From VXNE01 sp965116625 (GTDB taxonomy: Bacteria > Pseudomonadota > Gammaproteobacteria > Pseudomonadales > Azotimanducaceae): DNA of 64,000 nucleotides. The stretch lies in contig OZ220717.1 in NCBI GenBank assembly GCA_965116625.1, positions 310,001 through 374,000 of the forward strand, in the 5' to 3' direction. This document shows, piece after piece, positions 33,208 to 41,765 of this stretch; position 1 is the stretch's first letter, and each line of letters starts with the position of its first letter. The notes under the pieces were generated by a model. It was not told the DNA's origin. It saw only the letters and a program-made list of their open reading frames with translations, and made no database searches. A program made the position numbers and the translations under genes.

Positions 33208-35055
33208 TCAATTCATGGTGCTGCCATCATCGAACCACCAGGTATCGATGACACGGGCCAGGCCATCGGTCAGATACTCGTATATGGCGGCAGGGTCATT
33301 GGGGCGGCCGAACTTGTCCCAATACAGGAAACGTTCCTCATCCGGCATGTTGAGGGGAATGCGATAGAACCCCCATAAGAGGATACGGTCCAGGGCCCGG
33401 CAGGCAATCAATGCGGTTTCCATATCCGGTGTACGCCGGGCACGCTCGATCAGGAAATCGACCACCGGATCACGAATACCCCCAAGATTGGCTCCCGCTC
33501 CCGGCTCGGCATATTCGGAACTGAAATAGTAGTGCAACGACGCCATCGGTGGGTTTACAAAGGAAACGTCATTCAGAAACATGTCGAATTGGCGATGTTG
33601 CCTCACCCTGACCGCCTGGACGGTTTCGAGTAGTCGCAAACGCGCATCAATGCCCAGAACACCAAGCGATCGGATATAGGCAAGCAGCAGCCGTTTCGCC
33701 CAGACATGCTGCGTTGCGATCTCCAGCGCAAAGGGCTGGCCCTGCTTGTCCTGCAGCCGACCATCGACGATCACCCAGCCCGCGTCTGCCAACAGCTGAC
33801 GTGACCGGTCCAGCACAGCCCGGTTCAGACCGTGCCCGGTCGATACGGGCAATGCATAGGGTTCCGTGAAAACGCGTTCAGGGATCTGGTTACGAAACGG
33901 CGCCAGCAGCGCCACCTCCTCCTCGCCGGGCAAGCCCGTCGCCGCAAGTGTCGAGCCTGCGAAGTAGCTCAGTGCCCTGCGCTGGGAATCATGCTGAAGC
34001 ACACGATTCTGCCACTCGAAGTCGTAGGCCAGGGTCAACGCTTCCCTGACTCTGGGGTCACGCAACGTCTCGCGTGCGGTATTGAATACCAGCGACCACT
34101 GCTGCCCAATGATCCTGGCGACCTGGCGCGTATCCCTCAATATACGACCTGACTGCAGCGCGGGAATGTCATTTGCGGCATGCCAGTGGCGAATATCTCT
34201 TTCCACGTAAAGGTCGAATAACTCCTTGCGGAACGCTTCCCGTGCCACCGTGGCGTCCCGGTACACGTCGTAACGGATCCTATCGAAGTTGTGGCGACCA
34301 CGGTTTACCGGAAGATCACGGGCCCAGTAGTCCTTGACGCGCTCGTATTCGACATGGTCTCGATCATGACCCGCAATCCGATAGGGTCCGTTGCCAAGTG
34401 GTACCTCGAGCGAGATTTCATATGGGTCACCACGGTCCGCATAGTAATGTGCCGGTTTAACCGGAAACGTGGTCATTGCCAAGAGATTCGAATGGGTGAA
34501 CACGTCACGATGACGAATCACCAGTTCTCTGTCGTTTATGACCTCGAATGACTCGATCCAGGAATCCAGATATGCCTGGCTGAAAATCGAGGATGTGGCG
34601 AACGACGCCAGAGCATCGTAGGAAAAATGCACGTCGCGGGTGGTAATCGGAACACCGTCGTGCCAGCGCGCGGCCGGGTTCAATCTGATGAACAGCGACT
34701 TTCGATCTGCCGAGAGCGCTATACCGTCCGCAAGCAGGCCGTACACCGCTGACAATTCATCCGCCGACCTCACGAACAACCTGTCGTTGGTTCTGTGCAG
34801 GCCCGGGGCAGAACCTACGCCCATACCCCAGGAGCCAGAGAAGTTTCGGATCGGGAACGTCGTCGACAGCGTCAGGCTTCCACCCTTGGGTGCGGATGGA
34901 TTCGAATACGCGAAATGCGCGAAACCTGCACGGTATTTCAGGTCGTGCAGGAGTGAAATCCCGTGCTGGTATTGCGGCTTCTCGGCAAGACTGACCGATG
35001 ACAGCAACAACAGCGCGGATACCAGACTTATGTTGCGCATTGCACCGGAACTCAT
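33208..35055 (-). CDS. YejA-like extracellular solute-binding protein (oligopeptide type)
   Basis: This 615-residue SBP family 5 protein starts at ATG 35055 (an alternative ATG at 35040 lies 5 codons in). A signal peptide ends near VSLAEKP (about residue 25). HGISLLHDLKYRAGFAHFAY, then SNPSAPKGG, and later LFIRLNPAARWHDGVPITTRDVHFS are characteristic of YejA-type binding proteins, which bind microcin C and oligopeptides. The C-terminal lobe is complete. No permease or ATPase genes are adjacent. It lies 145 bp downstream of a TonB receptor on the same strand, behind a hairpin. A receptor and periplasmic binding protein pair with a remote inner-membrane transporter is plausible. Confidence 0.9.
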   Translation of the reverse strand: MSSGAMRNISLVSALLLLSSVSLAEKPQYQHGISLLHDLKYRAGFAHFAYSNPSAPKGGSLTLSTTFPIRNFSGSWGMGVGSAPGLHRTNDRLFVRSADELSAVYGLLADGIALSADRKSLFIRLNPAARWHDGVPITTRDVHFSYDALASFATSSIFSQAYLDSWIESFEVINDRELVIRHRDVFTHSNLLAMTTFPVKPAHYYADRGDPYEISLEVPLGNGPYRIAGHDRDHVEYERVKDYWARDLPVNRGRHNFDRIRYDVYRDATVAREAFRKELFDLYVERDIRHWHAANDIPALQSGRILRDTRQVARIIGQQWSLVFNTARETLRDPRVREALTLAYDFEWQNRVLQHDSQRRALSYFAGSTLAATGLPGEEEVALLAPFRNQIPERVFTEPYALPVSTGHGLNRAVLDRSRQLLADAGWVIVDGRLQDKQGQPFALEIATQHVWAKRLLLAYIRSLGVLGIDARLRLLETVQAVRVRQHRQFDMFLNDVSFVNPPMASLHYYFSSEYAEPGAGANLGGIRDPVVDFLIERARRTPDMETALIACRALDRILLWGFYRIPLNMPDEERFLYWDKFGRPNDPAAIYEYLTDGLARVIDTWWFDDGSTMN

Positions 35056-35130
35056 GCGAGCCCGTGATCCCTATCGATAGTCTCCGCCCGGATGATCCGG
35101 CCTCGCAAGAGGTCGAAAGAGAAGAGACCG

Positions 35131-35179
35131 GCCCCTGGTGATGTCGCGGTTACGGGCAGAGTTGCGAGTCACCAGGGGC
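35131..35179. terminator. Long inverted repeat between TonB receptor and YejA-like gene
   Basis: GCCCCTGGTGA at 35131-35141 and TCACCAGGGGC at 35169-35179 form a perfect 11-bp stem, with a TCGC/GCGA inner pair in the 27-base loop. It begins 21 bases after the receptor stop (minus strand). No T-run follows, only a pyrimidine-rich stretch. It may be a weak terminator or an mRNA-stabilising hairpin that allows partial read-through into the binding-protein gene. Confidence 0.5.
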
Positions 35180-35200
35180 TGCGATCGGTCTAGCTGTCGG

Positions 35201-37957
35201 CTACAGTCTCCAGCGTACACCGGCCTGGAATCGACGGCCGGCGTGGGTCGCCCCCACGATGTGCTCCAACGTGCTGGTCCCCAACGCGTTGTAGTAGTAC
35301 ACGTTCTCGTCCGTAAGGTTGATGCCTTCCAGCATCACCGAGACGTTGTCGCTGACTGCATAACCGAAGGACACATCCCATTGGTCGTACGCGTCGACGA
35401 ACCTGGGGTGCCCCTGGCCGTCGGCAACGGCATCCAGGAAATCATCCCTGTAGTTGTAGGATACGCGACCACTCCACGGACCCTTCTCGTAAAACAAGGT
35501 GAAGTTGATCGTGTCTTCGGACAATCCCGGAATACCGTAGGCCGCGCCCGTCAGCTCGTTCTCGAAGTCCGACCCGGAGTTGATGTACGTATAGTTGGTG
35601 ACTATGCCGAAACCATCCCAGGGCGCCGGCAGCAGATCCGCAAACGTGCGCTGAAACGCCAGTTCAATACCCGTAAGGTCCGAATCCCCGGTGTTCAGCG
35701 GTCTGAAGGCAATCAACACAAGGGGTTGGTTGGTCTCAGGATCGATGATACCGGGCCATGGGGTTGGAGTTTGTTCCTGCTGAACGAACCCTTCGATGTT
35801 CTTGGCAAAAAGGCCAACGGAGGCAATCGAGTAGTCGTCAAAATACCACTCCACCGCCAGGTCGAACTGCACCGCGGTGGTCGGGTCCAGCGTGCCGTTG
35901 CCTCCACGCGTGGTCCGGTTCCTCGCCTGAACGGTTTGTCGCGGACTCAGGTCAAGAAACCTTGGGCGAGTCATCACTTTTGCCGCCGCGATTCGCACGA
36001 CGATGTCGTCCGTAGGATCGAATCGTAGATTCAGGGAGGGCAATACCTCCGTGTATTCGTGGGCGATCTCGGTAAACTCGGGAGGGGAAGTAATGATATC
36101 AGGCGCCGTTGGGTCGCTATAGTCGATATGGATGGGTCGCGAGATTTCCCCTATCGACCCGGTGCTGTTGTCCACATAGCGCACACCGAAGTTACCAGTA
36201 TACGGCGCATCGCCGAGTTCACCGGCAAACGTCACCATGGCATAGATCGCGTTGCCATCGTCGTCGTGATTGAGGTCTTCGTTGAAAGGCAGGCTAAAAT
36301 CCGGGAAGTTGGCCTGGGACTCCGCCGTATGCCCCTGCCAGCCAAATAGTTGCGTATGCGAGACGTTTGAAAGCTCATTTATCAGAAAGTCACGGTTCGG
36401 GGCAGGAGTATTCGCCGGGAAATCCATGCCGAGTCCGGAGAGGAAATCTTCCTCTGCCGGGTGCGCAACGCCACCGCCGTGTGCTGTTATCGGTTCCCCA
36501 CGCCAGGCGGCGGTACCCATATATCGAGACCTGTCACGGCGATCCTGCCGGTAGGTTCTGGCACCCACCTGGACTGTCCGGAGCCAGTTCCCGTCAAACT
36601 CGTAAGTGACATCTACCCTGAACTGGGAATTCCGATCATCGACCAGATGGCCTGCCCTGGACGACCAGACGACGTGATACCAATCGGGGTCGGTTATGGG
36701 GTCGGTCGAGGTCATCGACGGTAATCTGCCCGAACCGTATTTCTCCCAGGTCATCTGCGTACGGGTGTGTCGCATCAGGGCACCCTCAAGGAAAATGGGC
36801 GCTTCGGTGTCAGAGACCGACGCATCGACGTTGATGGCGAGGTTATCCGTGGCCTGGAATTTCACATTGACACCGAGATTCACGTTTTCCGCGTTGACCT
36901 CCTCTACCTGGTTCGAAAGGAACAGGCCCGCCGTGGTAGAAATCCTGGTGAATATGGTCTCACCGTTGTCTTGCATGAACTCCGCTTCGGTGATCCTTCC
37001 ATTCCCCTGGCGGATGCGGTAGTCCCGCCAGTAATCAGCCTCATTCGTCTCGTTGTCGGCGAACAACACATCGAATGTGATATCGAGCTCATCCGACGGT
37101 TGCCATTGCAGGGACGAGGAGACGTTCAGGCGATCACGGTCCGTGGTATGCAATTCCGCATTGAGCTGCTGCGGGTAATAACCGCTGCCTATTTCCACGC
37201 CGTCGACGTTGACTGTTCTGAAAACATGCGACCATCCTCGCAGGTTGTCTGTCCGAAAGACTCGATTGTCCCACTGTGCTGACACCATGAAACCCAGGTT
37301 GTCGGTCAACACGTCGCTGTACATCGCGAATACACCGGGCGCTGTGTCGTCCGCCAGCTCATTTATCGTGGAATCGAAAGAGAAGGCGGCGTGCCGCTCG
37401 CCCAGCTCAAGGGGTCTGCGTGGCTGAACGTCCACGAATCCACCCAGACCACCTTCAACGTGGTCCGCCCGCGGCGACTTATGGACCTCCACCGCCTGCA
37501 CCAGCCCGGACTGGAATGCGTGGAAGCCGACCGCGCGTGACTTGGGGTTGCTGTTGCCCACGCCGTCGAAGTCTCCCGGGGCGACGTTGGACGCCGAAAC
37601 ACGCCCATGGATTGTCGCCATCACAAACTGTGGGCCGAGTCCACGAACGCTGACAAACGCTCCCTCACCCGACTTGCGGTCGATGGCGACGCCGCTCACC
37701 CGTTGCAGGGATTCGGCCAGGTTCTGATCAGGAAACGCGCCAATGTCTTCCGCGGTGATCGCATCGACAAAGTGGTCTGCATTTCGCTTTCTGTCCAGCG
37801 ACTGCTGGAGGCTGCCACGGATACCCGTGACGACAATTTCTTCGATGACTTCTTCTTCATCGGTAGCCTGTGCTTCGGCTGCGCCTGTTGCCGGCGCCAG
37901 CATCGCTGCCGCCAACAATGCAGTCGCGCGTTTGAACAATGACTGCTTGTCCTGCAT
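35201..37957 (-). CDS. TonB-dependent receptor, Xanthomonas/Caulobacter (TIGR01782) type
   Basis: This 918-residue protein starts at ATG 37957, with GGAGA 5-6 bases upstream. A signal peptide ends near GAAEAQ (residue 30). The TonB-box region is VIEEIVVTGIRGSLQQSLDR (from residue 38). ITAEDIGAFPDQNLAESLQR and VSGVAIDRKSGEGAFVSVRG follow, the hallmark plug of the large carbohydrate- and peptide-importing receptor group first described in Xanthomonas and Caulobacter. The barrel ends in AGVRWRL. The binding-protein gene downstream suggests an oligopeptide-like ligand, while the receptor group often takes up glycans. Its upstream region carries a long homopolymer tract just before a TATAAA -10 candidate, so expression could be phase variable. 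Confidence 0.92.
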   Translation of the reverse strand: MQDKQSLFKRATALLAAAMLAPATGAAEAQATDEEEVIEEIVVTGIRGSLQQSLDRKRNADHFVDAITAEDIGAFPDQNLAESLQRVSGVAIDRKSGEGAFVSVRGLGPQFVMATIHGRVSASNVAPGDFDGVGNSNPKSRAVGFHAFQSGLVQAVEVHKSPRADHVEGGLGGFVDVQPRRPLELGERHAAFSFDSTINELADDTAPGVFAMYSDVLTDNLGFMVSAQWDNRVFRTDNLRGWSHVFRTVNVDGVEIGSGYYPQQLNAELHTTDRDRLNVSSSLQWQPSDELDITFDVLFADNETNEADYWRDYRIRQGNGRITEAEFMQDNGETIFTRISTTAGLFLSNQVEEVNAENVNLGVNVKFQATDNLAINVDASVSDTEAPIFLEGALMRHTRTQMTWEKYGSGRLPSMTSTDPITDPDWYHVVWSSRAGHLVDDRNSQFRVDVTYEFDGNWLRTVQVGARTYRQDRRDRSRYMGTAAWRGEPITAHGGGVAHPAEEDFLSGLGMDFPANTPAPNRDFLINELSNVSHTQLFGWQGHTAESQANFPDFSLPFNEDLNHDDDGNAIYAMVTFAGELGDAPYTGNFGVRYVDNSTGSIGEISRPIHIDYSDPTAPDIITSPPEFTEIAHEYTEVLPSLNLRFDPTDDIVVRIAAAKVMTRPRFLDLSPRQTVQARNRTTRGGNGTLDPTTAVQFDLAVEWYFDDYSIASVGLFAKNIEGFVQQEQTPTPWPGIIDPETNQPLVLIAFRPLNTGDSDLTGIELAFQRTFADLLPAPWDGFGIVTNYTYINSGSDFENELTGAAYGIPGLSEDTINFTLFYEKGPWSGRVSYNYRDDFLDAVADGQGHPRFVDAYDQWDVSFGYAVSDNVSVMLEGINLTDENVYYYNALGTSTLEHIVGATHAGRRFQAGVRWRL

Positions 37958-38044
37958 GGTATCTCTCCGTTCGGGTTTTGCGATTCCGCCGTTCCCATCG
38001 ACGCCAACAGGCTGCTGGGTCGCACGACGATCATGCGATGCGCA

Positions 38045-38071
38045 TTTATACACCCCCCCCCCCAAAAAAAA
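38045..38071 (-). promoter_or_regulatory. Candidate promoter of TonB receptor with homopolymer in the spacer
   Basis: Read on the minus strand, T8 and G11 run into tg and then TATAAA (38050 to 38045), a good -10 hexamer 88 bases upstream of the receptor ATG. The region that should separate -35 and -10 is therefore made of the homopolymers, and no clear -35 can be placed at the present tract length. A change in tract length would move any -35 relative to the -10. Confidence 0.4.
38053..38071. repeat. C11-A8 homopolymer tract
   Basis: Eleven C residues (38053-38063) are followed directly by eight A residues (38064-38071) on the plus strand. Nothing comparable occurs elsewhere in this GC-rich window. 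Such tracts are prone to slipped-strand length changes and also to sequencing and assembly error. Confidence 0.9.
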
Positions 38072-38383
38072 CGGAAATCTGCGAATCGCCGCATGGGCGC
38101 CGCGGGTGGTCGGAGGGGGAGTGCCGCTACGTCAGCCGCCGGGTGGTCGAGTGCGCGGGTCTTGCGCTGACGGCTGCAGTGAGCTACCGGCTCGACGCGG
38201 CGACTTGGCTGCACGACCTGGCGCGGCCGGGTAACCGCCTGGACAGGTTGAAGGGCGATCGAAGAGGGCAATGGAGCATACGCATCAACGACCCGTGGCG
38301 AGCCTGTTTCGAGAGGCGGGACACAGGCCCCGGCCCGACGAAAGTGCAGATCGTCGACTACCACCGATAGAGGAAAACAGAGC

Positions 38384-38692
38384 ATGGCGCGTGAACCGAT
38401 ACATCCGGGAGAGACGCTACGGGATGACCTTGAGGCGCTCGGCATGAGCGCGGCGGAGCTGGCGCGGCGGATCGAAGTGCCGGTGAACCGCATCACGCAG
38501 ATCCTGAACGGCCAGCGTGCCGTTACGGGGGATACGGCGCTTCGTCTGGGACGGTTCTTCGGGACATCGGGGGAGTTCTGGCTCAACCTGCAGAAGCTCT
38601 ACGAGTTGAGGGTCGCGGAACGCGATCACGGCGACGAGATCGGACGTCTGCCGTCACTCGCGAGCCAGGGGCGGTTGTCCGCACCGGGTTGA
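38384..38692 (+). CDS. higA: HigA-like antitoxin, XRE family
   Basis: This 102-residue protein has the HigA pattern. IHPGETLRDDLEALGMSAAE begins an XRE helix-turn-helix (LARRIEVPVNRITQILNGQR), followed by TGDTALRLGRFFGTSGEFWL and NLQKLYELRVAE. It should bind the HigB toxin and repress the operon. Because the upstream toxin looks damaged at its start, the antitoxin may persist without an active partner. The gene is convergent with ssrA, ending 34 bp before the mature tmRNA 3' end. Confidence 0.93.
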   Translation: MAREPIHPGETLRDDLEALGMSAAELARRIEVPVNRITQILNGQRAVTGDTALRLGRFFGTSGEFWLNLQKLYELRVAERDHGDEIGRLPSLASQGRLSAPG

Positions 38693-38726
38693 GTGGAAAT
38701 GGCCGCCGGGGATCTCGACGTGTGTT

Positions 38727-39081
38727 TTGGTGGAGGCGGCGGGAGTCGAACCCGCGTCCGTCAGCACTCGGTCTTCGGCTCTACATGCGTAGTTTCGTCT
38801 ATTGCTTTAGCCCCTTCGACGACCCGACGAACAGGGTGTCGATGGGCGATCCCCTGAAGTTTAGCGACCTGCACCGGAGCACTTGCCGGGCGCGATCCTG
38901 TGTACTTGCCCCCGATGTCACACCACAGGCAACGGGACATCGGGGTTAGCCGTCAGGCGGCTAGTGCGTAGTTTTCGTCGTTGGCAACTATAAAAAGTTG
39001 CAGCGATTGATTAACGAGAGTCACTACCCTCTCGGCATGCACCTTGGACGTCATTACCGCCGTCGAAACCGCATCGCCCCC
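38727..39081 (-). ncRNA. ssrA: Transfer-messenger RNA (tmRNA), ssrA
   Basis: On the minus strand the RNA starts GGGGGCG at 39081 and ends CGCCTCC plus ACCA at 38727. The two ends pair as a 7-bp acceptor stem that includes the G-U pair used by alanyl-tRNA synthetase. The T arm (GGGTTCGACTCCC) is at the 3' end. The tag reading frame is at 38956-38985 and encodes ANDENYALAA, with TGA at 38953-38955. The 5' part contains the conserved ...CCAAGGTGCATGCCGAG segment. Length is 355 nt, the one-piece form. It rescues stalled ribosomes with SmpB and tags the product for ClpXP. The terminal CCA appears encoded. Confidence 0.97.
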
Positions 39082-39121
39082 AAATTGGTGTTCCACTGCT
39101 CCCGCAGGAAAAAGGGCGCCG

Positions 39122-39130
39122 AGTATAGCA
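39122..39130 (-). promoter_or_regulatory. Extended -10 promoter element for ssrA
   Basis: TGCTATACT on the minus strand (39130 to 39122) is an extended -10 (TG-n-TATACT). It lies about 41 bases upstream of the mature 5' end, which leaves a leader of about 35 nt for RNase P to remove, as is normal for pre-tmRNA. The -35 region is poor, which extended -10 promoters tolerate. Confidence 0.6.
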
Positions 39131-39198
39131 GTGCCCCACGGTCGGTGCCTTAGGCCCCGGTCGTTCTCTTGCGAGTGGACCCCCTCGCGCTCCCCGGG

Positions 39199-39226
39199 CC
39201 CGACCCCGGTCGTCGTCCATGGAACA
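39199..39226. repeat. Partial copy of the CCATGGAA repeat
   Basis: Twenty-eight bases match one end of the palindromic repeat in the fecR-like gene (complement of about 8953-8980) at 25 positions, including ccatggaaca. It lies in the 210-bp gap between the ssrA promoter and the PhyH gene. The palindromic centre of the element is absent. Confidence 0.5.
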
Positions 39227-39291
39227 GAATCGCCCCGCGCCGCCTGTTTTCAGCGTCTAACATAGGCGCAACCCCAGTGGAGGTAAGGGCA

Positions 39292-40365
39292 ATGGCAAGT
39301 CCGCAGCAAATGAACCCCCAGATCGTCACGCTCGAGCGTCCGGAACACCACTACGTCCTGATGGTTGCGGCCAACGGCCGCATGCTCGGTCTTGACGACA
39401 ACGGCAATCCCGCGTTGTTCGATGAAGCCGGCGATGGCGTCATCTGGGATCGATCGGCTGCGGGCGTGCGTCACGAGGCGACTGCCAGGGACCTCCGGGT
39501 CGACATCGCCAATGACACGTGCACGTTGCGGGTGGGCGCGGACGACGTGCGCTTTCAGGTCAGCCATGGTCCGGAGAAGCTGCCATCCGAGTACCTGGAA
39601 CACCTGCGGCGGGACGGTTGGGTGTGCATCAACTCCATCCTTCCGCCGGAGATCGTCGACCGGCTGGAACGGGTCGCATGCACGGGCCGCTACGAGCATC
39701 TCGAGCAGAGAAACGACATGCCGAAGATCTGCCAGGACGCCGCCGTCGGCAAGGCGGTCGCGGAACCGGTTTCGCTCTGGGTGCTGCGTGCGTTCCTTCA
39801 GACCCGGGACATTCACCTCGGCCATCCGCCCGGCTTCAACGTCCTGCCACCCGAAACGCTGGCGCAGGCCGGCCGGCGCTGGCATTCCGACATTCCGTAC
39901 ACGCGATCGTCGAGTCCCCAGCCCGTATTTCCCCGCAAGGGACCGCCCAAGGCGTGCAACCGAAATACCTTCGTGTCGGACTTCAGCCACCTGAACGGCG
40001 CGACGATGTTCACGCCGGGTTCGCACCTCGTGGATTCGGGACCCCCGGACGAATGGAACGCCCCGCTTGAGGACGGCGAGCTGCCCTACAGCGGACCGCA
40101 GGCCACGGTGCTCGAAGCTCCTGGCGGCAGCATGATCCTGTACGACGCGAGGACCTGGCACCGGGCCGGCTACAATCGCAGCGGCCACAAACGGGGCATG
40201 ATGGCCACGAACTACGCGACGCCGGACGTGGTCCCCAAGCGGGATACCAGGCCTGCCTGTGAACGCCTGCACCAGGCGCCTGTCTACCAGGAGCTGAATG
40301 CGCGGGAACAGCGCGATGTGACAGACCTGCTGATGAAAGTGCCGGAATTCGCGGCAAGTCAGTAA
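39292..40365 (+). CDS. Phytanoyl-CoA dioxygenase (PhyH)-family protein
   Basis: This 357-residue protein starts at ATG 39292, with GGAGG at 39279-39283. Residues 1-90 form a preceding domain (VLMVAANGRMLGLDDNGNPA...), and the PhyH fold begins near residue 98 (YLEHLRRDGWVCINSILPPE). The iron site is HSD in GRRWHSDIPYTRS and a distal His in YDARTWHRAGYN, with MFTPGSHLVDSGPPDEWNAP between. Members are Fe(II)/2-oxoglutarate hydroxylases of acyl-CoAs, osmolytes or natural products, and the substrate here is unknown. The N-terminal addition is not usual for small PhyH enzymes. The next gene begins 47 bp later on the same strand. Confidence 0.88.
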   Translation: MASPQQMNPQIVTLERPEHHYVLMVAANGRMLGLDDNGNPALFDEAGDGVIWDRSAAGVRHEATARDLRVDIANDTCTLRVGADDVRFQVSHGPEKLPSEYLEHLRRDGWVCINSILPPEIVDRLERVACTGRYEHLEQRNDMPKICQDAAVGKAVAEPVSLWVLRAFLQTRDIHLGHPPGFNVLPPETLAQAGRRWHSDIPYTRSSSPQPVFPRKGPPKACNRNTFVSDFSHLNGATMFTPGSHLVDSGPPDEWNAPLEDGELPYSGPQATVLEAPGGSMILYDARTWHRAGYNRSGHKRGMMATNYATPDVVPKRDTRPACERLHQAPVYQELNAREQRDVTDLLMKVPEFAASQ

Positions 40366-40412
40366 GGGGACCCCGACCCGTCACCGCCGCGGGTGCCAGA
40401 CCGAGCCCAGAC

Positions 40413-41738
40413 ATGCGGAAAAGCCTGCTCAACCTGATGATCCTGCTGGCTTCCCTTGGCGCCGGCGGGGCGCCGTCCGGGAACCCGCCGGAGCGCATGC
40501 AGCACTACCTCACGCGCGCGGCCGAATATGCGGAGGCGCGGAACTACGGCCTGGCGCGTGCATACCTCGAGCCCGTGCTGATCAGCCCATGGATCACCGC
40601 CGAGCAGCGGGCTCGGGCCTACGCCATGCAGGCGTTCACATACCAGGCCGAGGGGCTGTTCGTATCGGCGGCGCTTGACTACCTGCGGGCGCTGGAGTTC
40701 GACACCGACCAGACGACCGCGTACGCATCGCTTTCCTACCTGTACGCCCATGGACTCGGCGTCGCGCGGGACGAAGGCGAAGCGCTGCGGCTTGCCCTCG
40801 AAGCGGCGCAGCGCGGCGATGGGTATTCGCGCGTATACGTCGGCATGGCACTCATGCACGAGGACATGGACGAGGCGAGAAGCTGGCTGCTGAAGGCGGC
40901 GGAGGACGGCTACCAGCCCGCGTACGTGCACCTGGCACATACGTTCCGAAGCGGGGTCGCGGGCGATCCGGACCCGGAGGAGGCAAAGCGCTGGTTTGAG
41001 GCCGCTGCCGAGGAAGGCAGCGTCGCCGCGTCGCTCGCGATCGCGTACATGTACCGGGACGGCGAATTCGGTGAACCGGACGTCGAGGAGGCCGCGCGCC
41101 GCTTCTCGATCCTCGCAGACAACGGTTCGCCGCATGCAAAGGCGGCGCTGGCGCACCTGTATCTCCTGGGCGGCGATACGGACCCGGACGAGGCCCGTGC
41201 GTTCGCGCTGTACCACGAGGCCGCGGAACAGGGCGTTATCGATGCCTACATCGGCCTCGGCTATCTCTACGAAACGGGAACTGGTACCGCCACCGACCTC
41301 GATGCCGCCGAGACGTGGTACAGGCGCGCGGCCGAAGAGGATGATCCTGCCGCACAGTTCCGGCTCGGGAGCCTGGTGTTCCAGGCCGCTCTCCAAGACA
41401 GGACCGCCACGGCTCTCTACTGGTTCGAGCGCGCCGCGAGCTCGGGCCACGCCGGTGCCGAAAACAACGCGGCGTGGATCCTCGCGACTTCAAGACACGA
41501 TCCCATCCGCAATGGCGTGCTGGCATTGCACCTCGCGCAACGCGCGGTCGCCCAGGACGAGAGTCCCGGCACCCTCGATACGCTGGCGGCAGCCTATGCG
41601 GAGAACGGGGACTTCGCGCAGGCGATCGCCACCCAGAGCAGCGCAATTGCAGCCATTTCCCCAGAGACGGAGGGTCTACGCGGGGAACTGATGGACAGGC
41701 TCGCCAGATACAAAGCTGGCGAGCCCTGGCGTGAATGA
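40413..41738 (+). CDS. Exported Sel1-repeat protein
   Basis: This 441-residue protein has a short signal peptide (about residues 1-20). About seven Sel1-like (SLR) repeats follow, for example AYASLSYLYAHGLGVARDEG, then EALRLALEAAQRGDGYSRVY, and DAYIGLGYLYETGTGTATDL. The C-terminal 70 residues are TPR-like (LDTLAAAYAENGDFAQAIAT). Sel1 proteins are helical scaffolds for protein-protein contacts, here probably in the periplasm. No catalytic motif is seen. It may be co-transcribed with the PhyH gene. It is convergent with the DegT-like gene. Confidence 0.88.
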   Translation: MRKSLLNLMILLASLGAGGAPSGNPPERMQHYLTRAAEYAEARNYGLARAYLEPVLISPWITAEQRARAYAMQAFTYQAEGLFVSAALDYLRALEFDTDQTTAYASLSYLYAHGLGVARDEGEALRLALEAAQRGDGYSRVYVGMALMHEDMDEARSWLLKAAEDGYQPAYVHLAHTFRSGVAGDPDPEEAKRWFEAAAEEGSVAASLAIAYMYRDGEFGEPDVEEAARRFSILADNGSPHAKAALAHLYLLGGDTDPDEARAFALYHEAAEQGVIDAYIGLGYLYETGTGTATDLDAAETWYRRAAEEDDPAAQFRLGSLVFQAALQDRTATALYWFERAASSGHAGAENNAAWILATSRHDPIRNGVLALHLAQRAVAQDESPGTLDTLAAAYAENGDFAQAIATQSSAIAAISPETEGLRGELMDRLARYKAGEPWRE

Positions 41739-41765
41739 CAATGGAATGAAGGGCTTGCCCGCCGA

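Larger units (their letters stand above)
38038..38370 (+). pseudogene. higB: HigB-like toxin gene, 5' end degraded or misassembled
   Basis: The C-terminal half is clearly HigB/RelE family: RLDAATWLHDLARPGNRLDR leads into LKGDRRGQWSIRINDPWRACF and ends QIVDYHR. Upstream the alignment continues to about YVSRRVVECAG. The expected first strand (M-I-x-S-F type) is missing, and in its place the frame runs back through the C11-A8 tract to ATG 38038 (110 codons). A normal HigB is about 92 residues and would start near 38090, where there is no in-frame start codon. Either the gene has lost its 5' end or the tract length is wrong. It precedes higA by 13 bp, the normal toxin-first order. Confidence 0.65.

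Noticed and set aside
38727..38775. Isolated tRNA T-arm-like sequence
   Set aside because: It is the 3' end of the one-piece tmRNA. The matching 5' acceptor half and the tag reading frame are found 300 bases away.
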